Shown here one piece after another: positions 23,691-36,296 of a DNA stretch of 64,000 nt (its first letter is position 1; every line of letters starts with the position of its first letter). Position numbers and translations under genes: made by a program. The notes below the pieces were generated by a model, which made no database searches, was not told the DNA's origin, and worked only from the letters and a program-made list of their open reading frames with translations. The DNA comes from Phyto melanocephala (Eukaryota > Arthropoda > Insecta > Diptera > Rhinophoridae), in NCBI GenBank assembly GCA_941918925.1, contig OW799236.1, forward strand, positions 67,542,685 to 67,606,684, in the 5' to 3' direction.

Positions 23691-25522
23691 ATTATACCCG
23701 CCTCCAAAAAAATGGTGGGGGTATATTCATTTTGTCATTCCGTTTGTAACACATCGAAATATCCATTTTAGACCCCATAAAGTATATATATTCTGAATCA
23801 GGGTTTGATTTGATGACGATCTAGCTATGTCCGTCCGTCTGTCCGTCTGTTGAAAGCACGATAGAGATCGTACCGAAAAAGCTAGGGGGCTCAAATTTTG
23901 CCAGAATCTTTCTTATAGACAAGGTTTGTTGTGGGATAAATCGGAATATTAGGAAGAGAGTTATAGCTCGTAAAGCAAGAGTAGGTCGAAAAAACCGTGT
24001 CCGTCGAACATCGAATAAAATGGAATTGTGTCCAAACGCATTAACGTATCGTCATGAAACTTCGAATATATATTTCTCGAGTCCCCAAAAATTTCTTAAA
24101 TCTATGCATTAGGAGAGGAGTTATCGATCAAAATGTACGAAAATTTATACCGCACAGTGTATTTTTCGGTATATTTAAAAACAAAAACGTCATAAAAGCA
24201 ACAAAATTGGATATACGACCCTGAAATTTTGCACACTCTGCTTTTTGATGAGACGCTTTTTTGTAACGGAAAATCAATGTGCCACGCCCACTTTTACGCC
24301 CACCTCCCATATAACGATTTAACTTAAATTCATATAATTTCTCTATTAATAAAGATTTTGGAATAATAAAGGGCTATATTGAAACACCTAAGTTGTACTC
24401 ATTCGCAAAAATAACTTTGACACGCCTACTATAACGACTAATTTTCACGTTATCTACCGTTAATGAAATTTAAAAGCTCATAAAACGGCCAAAATTAGAG
24501 GTATGATGATCAAATTTGCTACATAATCAATGTAATTTTTGTGCCAAAAAGTTTAGGTGACACGCCCACTTTAACGCCCACCTCCTATATAACGGTTTAT
24601 CTTAAATTCATGTAATTTTTCTATTGACAAAGTTTTTGGGAAAATAAAGGACTATATTGAAATATCTAAGTTGTATTTATTAGCAGAAACTTTATTGACA
24701 CGATTACTTTAACGCCCACTCTTACTAAAAGACTAAATTTACCAAAGCATTTTAGTAGCATATCGAAGTTATAAAGGGTGGTTAAATTTTAAGGACCGAT
24801 GTTGAATTTAAATAAAACATAAATTATTTAGGATATTATTATTATTTCTTTTTGTAATTATAATATTTGTATGGTTCAATTATGTTTTTAACAAAATATC
24901 GTCCAAATGACCCCCCCCCAATCCTTGGCACCACTCCACTATCTGATGTTCCAAATTTTCAATGACAATGCTGATGCTCAATTGTTGGGCTTGATGATGA
25001 GTCGAGGTTGACTGCTATTTTGCCACACTATCGCAAAAACCATCAGTGGTTCCCATTCAACGCACTAAGAAGGCATTCACAGATTTTCTAACATTTTTTA
25101 CAGACCTGTTTTGCAGAAATTTAAATATTTGTTACAATTCTCCCGATTGTGGACAAATTTGAATGATTATGTTGATCAAAAGAATTACGAAGTGCACAAA
25201 ATGCATTTTGATTTGAACGCCCATTTTTATAAAAAACCTAAATAACTTTAAAGCGTTGCTCATTTGCGTATCTTTCCACGGATCAAATTGAGTAAGTTAG
25301 AGATTGAGAAATGTCAAGTCAAATTCAGAAAACAAGTTTAAAGACTAGGTGTAGTTCACCGTCAACATGGGACCTTAAAATTTAACCACCCTATACAAAG
25401 AAAGTGATACATATCTTATTATAAAGAGATTATTCCATAGCGATTAACAAAATAATAAATATTGTGCTATTGGTGGTGGGTATAAAAGATTCGGCACAGC
25501 CGAATATAGTGCTCTTACTTGT
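23691..25522 (+). mobile_element. INE-1/DINE-1-like Helentron, family 1 copy 3 (short form)
   Basis: Starts TATACCCGCCTCC and ends with the ATTCGGC-ACA-GCCGAAT hairpin and GTGCTCTTACTTG. The CGCCCAC repeats, GTCCGTC tract and deleted mariner are in the same order and orientation as in copies 1, 2 and 4. Confidence 0.82.
24771..25394 (-). mobile_element. Deleted mariner-like transposon inside Helentron copy 3
   Basis: TA-bounded ends: TAAAGGGTGGTTAAATTTTA at the left and TTTAACCACCCTATA at the right. The interior aligns by eye with the remnants in the other copies. The catalytic middle of the transposase is missing and the frame is broken. Confidence 0.7.
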
Positions 25523-27306
25523 TTTTGACAATAAATATTAGAGCGTAAAAGAGGAATAAAATATCAGAACAAAATTATTAACAGTTTTATATTGTTATTT
25601 CTTTTAAAGATGATGGGTAATTAAATTTAAAGAAACTTGTAGTTAGCTACTTAAGAAATATAATTACCTTTAAGCTTCTGAGAAATTGCATTTAAATTAC
25701 GAAAATACAAGTGATTGTGATTCTTCTACGCAATAAACATATGCAGCTCTTCAAATGACCTTAAACAACAAACATCAAACTTTGAACAAAACCCAGCTTA
25801 CTGAGTACATGATCGAATTTAAATATTAGTAAACAAATAGGCGTTGACAACTCGGTGCTTTTAGCATTTTTTAAGTGCTTCTTAAAACTTTTACTACATA
25901 AAATTTTTGCGACTAGTCTCGGTAAATTTTTTCAAATTTTTAGTACTTTTCTTTTTCTTCGGTGGCTCTATATCTTAAATTAAAATTTTTTAATTGAAAA
26001 ATATTTAAACTAAGAGTAGATTTCTTAAAATAGAACACTACAAAATATTTATTTATTTAATGTACAATAACACAAAGATAAGAGTATAAATGAATCTGCC
26101 AAAAAATAAATAAGCGTTTCTACATTTGAAAAAAATCCTGTGAAATGGGATTTTATATCAAAAACTCACGACTTATACAAGAGCTCTTAGAAGCAGACTA
26201 GCACTAAGTTAATGTTTTAATAAGAGCTTTTTGGTAATGAATTTTTATTTCACAATATTTAGTAATTAGTTAATTTTCTTTTACATAAATTAGGAAAGAT
26301 TTAGCGAGGCATTTAGAATGCATTATATTACACTATTGATTTAAAAGTTGTTGCAAAATGTAATTCAATATTATCGCCTTCTTCTTAAATGACATAAGCT
26401 CTATTTTTTCAAAATTTACTTCTTGGTATATATGGTAGAAAATGATTTAACCCATTGTATTCTCTTCTTTACAACTTTATATTTATTAAAAAAATTCAGC
26501 CCTTTTGAAAACTTTGAAAGCGCCATACAAATTAACATTTGTATGCAAAACAAAATTATCATTATATTGAAAGTTGGAAATGTTTAAGTCTCACCCTTCA
26601 ATTATTTTTGTTTTTGATATAAAAAAAAATTGGAATAGTTTCAGACCAATACGAGCAGTTTTGAGTTGGCGGCAGGCTTTCAAAAACAGTTACTTCGGTA
26701 AATCTTTCTTTGCCGAAATTCTACATCCAATACCGCCCAGCTGATTGCTTTAAAAAATCATATTGACATTTTTCAAAGGTATTTGTGCGTTGGCACGCAA
26801 ATATGAGATCTAAAAAATCGATAATAGCAAAAAAAATTTATTGAGTTGTAAATAAATGGGATTTTTTGATAAGTACTGTAAATACTTAGTTCAGATTTTA
26901 TATAAAACATCATTTTTGGGCTCGAAAGGGTAAATATGACTTTTTGTGACCTTTACGTAGGGAGGCTATGACTCTAAAAATTACTCTACTTTAAATTAAA
27001 AATATATAAGTACGTATATATGTTGAAGATGGTTTGCTTCTCCATAGTTGTAAAGAATTTCAAAAAAAGACAATTTTTGGATACAGAAATATAAATAAAT
27101 TGTAAATGAATACATTTTCCAAAACTTTAAACCATGGTGTGAGGTTAATTTGTTTTGTCAATGCGCCTTTTACATCAACACATCAAAATATTTATTATAT
27201 AATCCATTACCACAGAATTAACTTCTTTTTCAATAAATCGTACTAACAATATAATAAACGAGAATGTATGTGTGTTTTTGTTTGGATGTTTGAATATTTG
27301 TTACTC
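25523..27306. other. AT-rich DNA, no feature seen
   Basis: No coding pattern recognised. Base composition changes abruptly at about 27307, where the retroelement fragment begins. Confidence 0.5.
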
Positions 27307-27910
27307 AGTAACGCGTGTTCTAAAGCTCAATAGGTGTGCCTCTACAAATGAGGTAACGCTGATTTGGGTTAAGGGACACGTGGGCATAGCTGGGAATGAG
27401 GCTGCTGACGAACTTGCGAAGAAGGGGTCTGAGGCTGCATTCTGCAGACCGGAACCCAGAACTGCTCTGGGTAATGGGTTAGTGCGGGCGAGGATCTTTC
27501 AATGGGTGAACTCTATAAACTTGCGAAGGTGGATGGAGGGAACCACGTGTAGACAGGCCCGTATGGTGCTCAGGGAGCCACTTGGCAGAGGTGCAGTGAA
27601 GATACTCGGTTTTAATCGGAGTATGATGAGCTGGATCACTGCGTTGATTACAGGACATGGTAACTTCAAATATCATCTGAAGAGGATGCAGATCGTGGAT
27701 GATGATATTTGTAGAATGTGCGAGGAGGATGCCGAAACGGCAGCGCATGTGGTATGCGAGTGTCCGGCGTTGGCGAGCGGAAGATTAAGGATCACAGGCA
27801 AGCACACTTTAGGTGTGAGTGCGATGGGGGACCTTAGTCTGAGGGAAATGCTGGCGATTACAAAGGACTGTGCGATGAGGATTGTCGACAATCACAAGTC
27901 GGCAGTGTGA
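27307..27910 (+). pseudogene. RNase H end and zinc-finger tail of ORF2
   Basis: An open frame of about 200 codons. It begins with the last part of an RNase H domain (LIWVKGHVGIAGNEAADELA, including the conserved GH, N and D), then RRWMEGTTCRQAR. The Cys/His tail follows: CRMCEEDAETAAHVVCECPA, the CxxC...H...C motif common after RNase H in LOA/I/R1-type ORF2. The earlier endonuclease, RT and first RNase H acidic residues are missing, so it is a fragment. An ATG at 27272 in the flank is in frame but probably fortuitous. The frame has no stop, unlike the other fragments here, so the insertion is young or the frame is kept for another reason. Confidence 0.7.
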
Positions 27911-28070
27911 AATCGTTTTCCTAGTCCAGAGCAAACGCCGGTTGTGGCGCGGGACTCAGTGATTGAAGGTATACTGATCGGTAGACACGAAATCACTGAG
28001 GAGCGAAGGGGGTCGAAAAGGGACCCGTGATAGTAGTGGTCTGCTTCGATATTCCCCCTACATGTGTATG
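27307..28070 (+). mobile_element. 5'-truncated LOA/I-type retrotransposon end
   Basis: A visibly more GC-rich block than its surroundings holds the end of an ORF2 and about 160 bases of 3' untranslated sequence, finishing near TGTGTATGTATGTA. The 5' truncation is typical of incomplete target-primed reverse transcription. No poly(A) tail is seen. Confidence 0.65.
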
Positions 28071-28289
28071 TATGTACTCAATAACGCAAAAACAGCTGAA
28101 CGAAACTCAATAAAAGTTGGCATACAGATAGACAACAATGTAGATTAACACACGATAAACAAGCAAACTAGCGGAAATACGCAAAAAATATATTTTTGTA
28201 TTTAGTAAGTCGGTTGTGTAAGGGCATTGTCCAAAATTTACACGTACAGGCGAAAAAATTTAAATCATCCAATGTTGTCTATGGAAGTA

Positions 28290-28560
28290 TTTTGTCTTAG
28301 ATGTTTGCATTAAATCCTATCCCACTTATATAATGAATATAAATGTTTGTATGTTTAAGTGTTTTGACATTTTTACTCAATCACGCAAAAAATTACTAAA
28401 CGGATTTAAACTAAATTTTCCACAAAGATATATTTATAACAACCTTAATTATTACGTATTGTGCCGATAACTACGCAGACGAAGTCGCTTTTTTCGATTT
28501 CTGTACGTGGTCTGCAGAAATTTTTTTTCTCGATTATGCTTCTCTGAAACTTATATAAAG
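28290..28560. repeat. Possible degraded Helitron-family fragment
   Basis: The text TACTCAATCACGCAAAAAAT, then CTAAACGGATTT, then GACGAAGTCGC resembles the body of widespread insect Helitrons (CACGCAAAAACTAC...GGCGAAGTCGCGGG). No clean ends were found. Confidence 0.35.
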
Positions 28561-28588
28561 ATAATATTATTATATTTTATAAGAAGAA

Positions 28589-29781
28589 CTAGCCAATCCC
28601 GGCACGCGTTGCTACGCCCCTTCATGAATTTTAATCGCATTCTAAATTTTAATCGAATATCAAGTGCAAGGCTAAAAACTATAACTTTTTCTTTAGGAGC
28701 GTGGCACTGCCCACTTTTCTAATTACGAAACTGTATAGTCATGACAGCTCAATAAGTGTGCAAAGTTTCAGAAAAATCGGTCCAGTGTAAGTACCTCAAA
28801 ATGATACCTTTTTTTATGGGCGTGGCACTGCCCACTTTTCTAAATACGAAACTGTATAGTCATGACAACTCAATATGTGTGCAAAGTTTCAGAAAAATCG
28901 GGCCAGTGCAAGTACCTCAAAATGATTACTTTTTTTTAATGGGCGTGGCACTGCCCACTTTTCTAATGACGAAAGTGTAAAGTCATGACAGCTCAGTATG
29001 TTTGCAAAGTTTCAGAAAATTCGGTCCAGTGCAAATAGCTAAAACTGATAACTAATTTTTTATGGGCATGGCCCCGCCCACTTTTTCAATCACAAAATTA
29101 TAAGGCCATGACAGCTCAATATGTGTGCAAAGATTCAGAATAATCGGACCAGTGCAAGTATCCCAAAATTAAAATTGTTTTTATGGGCGTGGCCTTGCCC
29201 ACTTTTCTAATCACAAAATTGTAAAGTCATAATAGCTCAATATGTGTGCAAAGTTTCAGAATAATCGGTCCAGTGCAAGTACCTCAAAATGATACCTTTT
29301 TTTTATGGGCGTGGCACTGCCCACTTTTCTAATCTTGAAATTATTTAGTCATGACAGGTCAATATGTGTGCAAAGTTTCAGAAAAATCGGTCTGATGCAA
29401 GTACCTCAAAATTATAGCCTTTTTTTATGGGCGTGACCCCGCCCACTTTTTTAATCACGAAGTTATAAAGTCACGACAGCTTAATATGTGTGCAAAGTTT
29501 CAGAAAAATCGGTCCAGTGCAAGTATCTCAAAATTAAAACTTTTTTAGGGGCGTGGCCCCGCCCACTTTTCTTATCACAAAATTTTTTAGTCATGACAGC
29601 TCGATATGTGTGCAAAGTTTCAGAAAAATCGGTCAAGTGCAAGTAGCTAAAACTGATAACTAATTTTTTATGGGCGTGGCCCCGCCCACTTTTTTCCACC
29701 CATAAACACTCCCTGGTATGTGTACAACAACTTACCAAAGTTTGAGCCCGATCGGTTTTACAGTTTCGGAGTCTATAGCTA

Positions 29782-29812
<31 letters not shown>

Positions 29813-29832
29813 TTCACTTTTATATATATAGA
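28589..29832 (-). mobile_element. Non-autonomous Helitron copy A
   Basis: On the minus strand it starts TCTATATATATAAAAGTG at 29832 (preceded by A), passes through (TG)n, and ends CTAG at 28592-28589 (followed by T). A GGCGTAGC...GCGTGCC imperfect hairpin sits about 10 bases before the end. A|TC...CTAG|T with a 3' hairpin is the Helitron signature. The body is the tandem array listed separately. No Rep/helicase is encoded. Confidence 0.78.
28640..29780 (-). repeat. Tandem array, about nine units of about 122 bp
   Basis: The landmark GGGCGTGGCNCNGCCCAC recurs near 28698, 28820, 28944, 29068, 29186, 29307, 29436, 29550 and 29680. Each unit also has TGTGCAAAGTTTCAGAAAAA and ATCGGTCCAGTGCAAGTA. 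The GC-rich landmark can fold as GGGCG...CGCCC; variants change C to T on one side, which would keep a G-T pair. Confidence 0.85.
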
Positions 29833-30990
29833 TAACACAAAAAGGAGCTCTGTAGATACTTTAAAAAATAAAGAGAAATTGGTTTTACAAAAATTTATTC
29901 AAAAATATAACTTAATTATTTCCGTCGAATGCCCACCAATACAAATATTATCACACCAATTCCGTTTATCACTACATTTCAAATTTAATATTTTAACTTC
30001 AACATTAATTTATTTATAAACAATAAATTAACATTAATTTATTCATTTAATTAATTGATTTAAATACAAATTCTTGCTACGCATTCAAATTCAATACATT
30101 TATACATACATATATACGTTCGTACAGATGCAGTCATAAATTAGTTAATGAGTTAAATTATGTTAATAAACTTAAAAATTTATTTTAAATCAACATAAAA
30201 TAGCAGCAATACTGAAGGCCAACTGGCCAACAGCAACCAGTAATAGCAAATTAAAATTAATTTTAAAATTAATGTCGACTGCAATTTCGAATCGAGAAAA
30301 AAATCAGCAAATCAGCAAAAACAATGTGAGTAAAATAAATTCTATAATTCACACTTTCATTTACATTAAAAATAAATATCAATTTGAGAATGAATTTTCC
30401 TCTACAAAACAGCTAAATTATATGTGAATTGTATATAGACTATATAACAATAAATTCTATAAAAGAATAAAAGAAATGCTACTAAATCTAGTCATATTTT
30501 ATTATTTGGTCATATGTTGGTGTTAACCTATTTATATTAATTGTAAAAAACACAAAATCATTGATATATTTACTATGAAATATCGCGGTTAAAATATAAA
30601 TTATTTAAATATCAGACAAGGAATGTGTAAAAAACAATAAATTAATTTCCAAACAAAAAAATAAAACTGTTGTATTTAAAATGCAATAAGAACAATATAT
30701 CAAATTGTTATAGATAAAGTATGAGAACGTGTATTGAATTAAGAAAACGAAAATGTGGCTTTGAAAATGCAGCACCATTTCAAAAAGGCATATTTTAAAA
30801 GTCACTTAATTGATTTTTCAATTAACGCATTTGTGTTTAAAAAATAAGATTTTATATAAATTTATAAATACATGTAAACGTGTGTATTTCTTTAGCATAA
30901 CGATATTTTATTTTTAAAAGAGGCAGTACATAGGATAGAACACATAAGTTTTGCTGCCGCATAAGTATTCCCTTTAAATATTTTTCTTTT
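29833..30990. other. AT-rich DNA, no feature seen
   Basis: No gene or repeat boundary recognised. Confidence 0.5.
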
Positions 30991-31531
30991 TATACCCTTC
31001 ACACAGTGAAAAAGGGTATATATAGGTTTGTCATTCCGTGTGAAATTTCTACAATTTTCATTTCCGACCCCATAAAGTATATATTTTCTGAAAGCTTATG
31101 AATAGGGGAGTCGATTAAGCTCTGTCAGTCTGTCAGTCTATCAGTGTGTCAGTCTGTCAGTCTGTCCGTCTGTCCGTCTGACCGCCTGTCCGTGTGTATG
31201 TTGAAATCAACTTTTTGAAGCCCCCCGACATAGGTTGGACCCGGGTAAGGTATTAAAATATCAGAAATATTCGGGAGTAAATCGGTATTGAAAATCAGAA
31301 ACATCGGTACATAAACAACTGAGATATGAGCAAAAACCCACGACCACCTCGATTTTTTTTCACAAAAACAACATTACAACAACAACATACATACATACAA
31401 ACGTGTATACTGGTTAGAGAAAACGTGGCATCGAATCCCAGCTGAGCCAAAAAAAAAATTTTTAATTTTTTTTTAAATTTTTTTTTTTAATTTTTTTTTT
31501 ATTTTTTTTTTTTATTTTTTATTTAATACTA
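30991..31531 (+). mobile_element. Helentron family 2 copy B, 3'-truncated
   Basis: The 5' hairpin TATACCCTTCAC...GTGAAAAAGGGTATA, then CCGACCCCATAAAGTATATA and a long tract of GTCAGTCT/GTCCGTCT units (about 31123-31195). A body segment GGTTAGAGAAAACGTGGCAT follows, then T/A homopolymers. The 3' hairpin end is absent. Confidence 0.75.
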
Positions 31532-33090
31532 GCCAAAGTACATTAGTGATAAAAAGTGGAATTTATATAGTTTTATATTTAAATAATTTCCGAAGTACTT
31601 ATAACTGGCAGAAATCAAATAAAATATTAAGGAAATAAAGTTCTTATTTATTACTGTATTATTTAAAACAGCAAAATGTAAACAATTTCACCTCGGTATA
31701 TCGTTCTCATTTAAAACATGCTCAACGTACTAATATAAATATAAAAATATAAATTTTTTCAATATCAACCTGTAACAATGGTTCTTAAATGGGGATCCGC
31801 AGCGTTCAAAATCTAAGTAAAAATTATATAGGATCGCAATAAAAAAGTCATAATTCTAAAATAAGAATTCTCGCTGTATCACTGATCCAGAAAAAAAGTC
31901 CAATAGACTGCAATCAAAAATATGCCGCTTTAGCGGGGCAAACATAATCCATAATTAAAATAATTAAAAACGAATAGCTCAAGCTGCTACTAAAGCTAAG
32001 AACGTTTGAAAAAAAATTTCCTTAAAAATATATACGGATTTTAAATCAATCTATTCCTATCTTAGATTATTTGTTATAACAAAAGCATAAATACTTATAT
32101 TTTAAATTGAATTCTAATTGTAGAACTAGGTTAGGTTAGGTTAGGTTAGGCTAGGTTGAAAAGGAGGGGTATAAAAGCCCAAACCCATGACAGGTATGCA
32201 CTTATACCCAGTTGGCATGTTGTGCGTAGTTGTAGAACTACATACATCATCATCAGAACTAACTGTTTTATTTACGTAGCAAAATTAATCTACGCTTTGC
32301 ATTGACTTCTTTTTAAGCGGTGAAATTAAATTCACTTTCATATGCATTAATTTACAGACCGTATTTAAAGGCTGTAGCTGAAAATTTTGTTCTTGATGCG
32401 TTTTCTGATTCATGATACAATAGACATTCAGCTTTATGGTGAGTATGTTTGCCATATTTTTTAAAGCCGTGTAATAATTATGACAATTATAAAAAAAAAT
32501 TAAGAGTTATTTTTTTTTTCGTAGTTTTCAAAAAGAAAATACCACTCCCAATTAGACTGAGTAGATCCCCTTTTGTTTTAATAAATAAAAAGGGTGACTA
32601 TACACATAAAAATAGCCTTTTTAACATAATCGTAAAAAAACATAAACAAACTATTGATTATCCTAATAAAAATGTATATATTTTTTTAATTTTAAAAAGT
32701 TAAGTTATTGTATAAAATCGTTTGAAAAGTTATTATCAGAGTATCTTTGCTTATCACAAACAAACAAGAGGTTTCATGTAGATACAGCAAACATATAGGA
32801 TGTGAATGTTTTTGTTTTAATCAAGTTTTTATCATTAAATTATCTTAAACTAATTATTAAAAAACTTTTTATTCTTGATTAACATATTAGTTCCACTTAT
32901 ACATTTTCTTCGTTATAAAAAAAATTGTAATTAACCTTACATTAGTAATAATTCCTTGATGCATCGTAAAAGGTCTTTAAGAAGCAATTACTTCCTTCAA
33001 TGCAACATTTGTTAGCCAGTCGTATGATTAATATTTTTATACATGAAGAAAATAATAAAATATATTACGTATACGTGTATTAATCTTTAA
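31532..33090. other. AT-rich DNA with a short retroelement tail
   Basis: No gene seen. The only marked feature is the GGTTA-repeat fragment at 32121-32235, listed separately. Confidence 0.5.
32121..32235 (-). repeat. GGTTA repeats with retroelement 3' tail
   Basis: About five GGTTA units (32129-32155) lead into GGTTGAAAAGGAGGGGTATA. Similar text lies beside the poly(A) end of the LOA/I remnant at about 50565 and more weakly at 1490. TTGTAGAACTA occurs on both sides. It reads as the 3' end of a non-LTR element on the minus strand. Confidence 0.5.
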
Positions 33091-33122
33091 TCTATATATA
33101 TAAAAGTGAAACTCTGTGTGTG

Positions 33123-33153
<31 letters not shown>

Positions 33154-33319
33154 TTGCTTTCGAGCCGGTGGTGTGGAATCTTCATAGATACTAGTGGCCC
33201 GTGCCACAAGCATGTACGATTCGCCGTAGCGCCTACGTACTAAACCACACCCCCTCGATCATCGACGGACATCCCCACGGGACTGCCGCTAGGTATTACT
33301 TCGCGGGGGCCGTTGGCAT

Positions 33320-36294
33320 TTACGCCTCCTCCTCGTCGGACCGTCTAGCCCTTTCCAGCCTTCTTAGATCCTTAATTATCCGGGAGCACACTCCACTAAA
33401 GACCTCCCAGTTTTCCACGTCCTGACACATATGCCGAAGAAACTCCGATGGATTCGTCATACCCGAAGTCCACCCCATGTATCTAGGGCATCGGAATACG
33501 ACATGTTCCGCATTTTCCGCCTCTTCTGGGCATTCTGGGCAGGTTTGGGAATTTTCATGGCCAACCCTGTGCAGATATTGCCTAAAAGCGCCATGGTTTG
33601 TCATATACTGTGTCAAGTAGAAGTTCACATCCCCAGCCTTCCTATCCATACCGCAATATTAGGAATGAGTTTATATGTCCATCGCCCTTTAGTCGATGTA
33701 TCCCACCTTCTCTGCCATTCTCTGATTGAAAACGATCTTTCCTCTCTCTTAACTGCAGCTAAATTTATTACTGCCTGGCCTGTCGTTCGCCTATTGTAGA
33801 TTCTCTGGATCTCCGCCGCCAGTATGTCTATTGGAATCATTGCCGCTATGACACAAGCCGCGTCGTCCGATACCGTCTTAAAGGCACTTATTGTCCTGAG
33901 CGCGCATAGTCTATGAACCGAGGACATTTTTCTTCTATACTCCTTTATCTTTAGAGCCTGTGCCCAAACAGGGGCTGCGTAAAGCAATGTGGAATTGGTA
34001 ACCGTAGCCAAAAGCCTCCTTCTTGGACCCTTTGGTCCTCCAATATTAGGTAGTATTCTAGCAATACTCCTTTGAATCATTGCGGCCTTCGCACACGCGT
34101 ATTCAATATGAGGCCCAAATTTAAGTCTGTTATCCATCATGACCCCAAGATATTTGATTGCCGGTTTAGAACTTATCTCCTGGTTTCCCACCTTCAACTT
34201 TATAAATTCCACTTTTTTCCTACTTGTAATAAGTACTGCTTCAGTCTTCTGTTCTGCCAGGTTGAGATTCGCCGAATCTAGCCATCTCTGGATCCTCACA
34301 ATTGCATCGTTTATAGCCGATTCTAATTCCACAATATGTTTCGCTACACTGACAATCACTATGTCATCCGCGAACCCGATTATCCTTGTCGAGCTCGGTA
34401 GTTGTGTTCTAAGAACTCCGTCATACATGATATTCCATAGTAGTGGACCAAGAACCGATCCCTGTGGAACACCTGAACTAACATCATACATGCGTGGCCC
34501 ATCGTCCGTTGCGTAGATCAGTTTCCTATTCGAAAAGTAACTATTCACTATTCTAATCAGGTACTTCGGTGTGTTCAGTCTCTCTAGAGCTGCCATTATG
34601 AAATCCCAACTGGCAGAGTTAAACGCGTTTCTAATGTCAAGCGTGACAACACCACAGTATTCTTTTGTCCCCCATCTCCAACGTTCTCCTGCTATTGCGC
34701 CCGCAGCTGTATCTACTACCCTTTTTATGGCGTCAATCGTGGAGCGTGATTTTCTGAATCCGAATTGTGTCTCGGAGAGTCCATTCTCTCTCTCGACGAT
34801 GTACATGAGTATGTTGTAGATCACCTTTTCCAGTGCTTTGCCCAGTGTATCAAGAAGGCAGATAGGGCGATAAGATGAAGGGTCGCCAGCTGGTTTGTTC
34901 CCTTTCGGAAGCAAAACTAGTCTCTGTCTCTTCCATTGGTCCGGGAAAATACCCTCACTAAGGCAACCTTGCATAATTCTCCTGAACAAGCACGGTCGTC
35001 GCTGTATTGCGGCTTTAATGGCTTTGTTGGGAACTCCGTCCGGGCCAGGTGCCCGGTTATCCCCAATTTCCCTACCTATCTTAAGAATCTCTTCCTCCGT
35101 GACAGGGGGAATATTGCAGTCCGTGAATCTGCTGTCGACGTATACCCAATTGTTCTCCCGCTGTGGAAACAGGTGCGATACAATGCCCAGTAGGAGTGTT
35201 GGGCATGTTATCTGGGGAGCCGCTTGGCATTTAAGCTTCTTCATTACCACCTTATATGCCGTACCCCAAGGGTTTGCATCTGCCTCCTCGCAGAGGAGCT
35301 TGAAGCTTTCTCCTTTGCTCTTCTTAATTGCAGTTTTGAGTTTCTTCCTAAGTTCCCTGAATTCCTCAATCCTCTGAGTGTGGTAGCTTTTCCCTCTTGA
35401 TCGCTGTGCCTTGCGCCTCGATCTAAGGCATTCCAATCTGAGGCTTCGTATCTCCTCATTCCACCAATAGCATGGAGAACCAAATCTGTTCGGCTTACGT
35501 TGTGGCATTGACGCATCGCAAGCTCTTTCTATTAACCGGCATAGTTGCACTGACGCTATCTGCACTGGACCTTCCTCGATCTCCTCGTCCATTATTGAAT
35601 CATTGAATGTTTCCACGTCGAAACGTGAATCCTTCCACTTTGGACCCGTTGTAGGCTTAGTATGTCGCCCACGGCCACTGCATCCTGAGATTACGAACAT
35701 TACCGCCTGGTGATCACTGTAAGTGAAATCTTCGCTAACCCACCACTTCGTCCTTGGAGTTAGCGAGCTGCTGACAAACGTAATGTCGATGATAGAGCTC
35801 CGACCGGCTTTCCTGAAGGTCTGGCTCCTTCCATTGTTAGCCACGTCTACATCCAGGGGTGCAAATGCCTCCAGGAGGCTCCGTCCTCTTCTGTTTGTCG
35901 ATTGGCTGCCCCATTCCGTCGCCCATGCATTGAAGTCACCAGCTATTACAAGTGGGGACTTCCCAACTGCATCATTCACAAGTTCCTGCAACATAGATTC
36001 ATATTCTTCATGGGACCAACTCGGTGGAGCACAACAGCTGTAGAAGAATATGCCCTTTATCCTTGCTCGAGTAAAGCCTTTTCTTTTATCTCCAATGTTC
36101 TGAAAAGCATGTTTGCCACATGCCCATATTGCAGCTTTCGAACTTTGGTCGCTTGTCCAAACATTGCTACTTCTTACTCCATATGGCTCGCTTATTATCG
36201 CAACATCTATTTGCTTTTCTCTTACTGATTGTGACAGTAGGTCGTTTGCCAATTCGCAATGGTTGAGGTTTATCTGCATGATCCTTAGCTCCAT
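33320..36294 (-). pseudogene. R1-clade ORF2: endonuclease, RT and zinc tail, one frameshift
   Basis: The ATG at 36294 lies two bases after the ORF1 stop (TAA-AT-ATG). The endonuclease (about residues 1-200) shows MQINLNHCELANDLL, IISEPY, IAGDFNAW and SDHQAV. The RT (about 390-680) shows APGPDGVPNKAIK, YRPICLLDTLGKALEK, VTLDIRNAFNSASW, SGVPQGSVLGPLLW and the catalytic FADD. The main frame stops at 33625. The expected continuation (DRKAGDVNFYLTQYM, then HRVGHENSQTCPEC...HVVFRC) is in another frame and ends at 33320, so a small indel near 33640 breaks the gene. Combined length is about 990 codons, normal for R1. In the R1 clade the endonuclease sets target choice. Confidence 0.88.
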
Positions 36295-36296
36295 AT

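Noticed and set aside
28507..29807. Open frames in the 122 bp tandem arrays (also 38840-39055, 39261-39814)
   Set aside because: They come from repeat units of a Helitron and the (TG)n tract, and change frame between units.
32129..32155. TTAGG/GGTTA repeats as a telomere sequence
   Set aside because: Only about five units, internal, and joined to a retroelement-tail sequence seen elsewhere in the window. Flies have generally lost TTAGG telomeres.
32449..32703. 84-codon Lys/Ile-rich frame as a host gene
   Set aside because: Biased low-complexity composition, no motif, and no splice or start context that stands out in AT-rich DNA.
34139..36228. Several plus-strand frames of 60-160 codons across 33.4-37.8 kb
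   Set aside because: All are opposite-strand shadows of the R1-clade ORF1 and ORF2.
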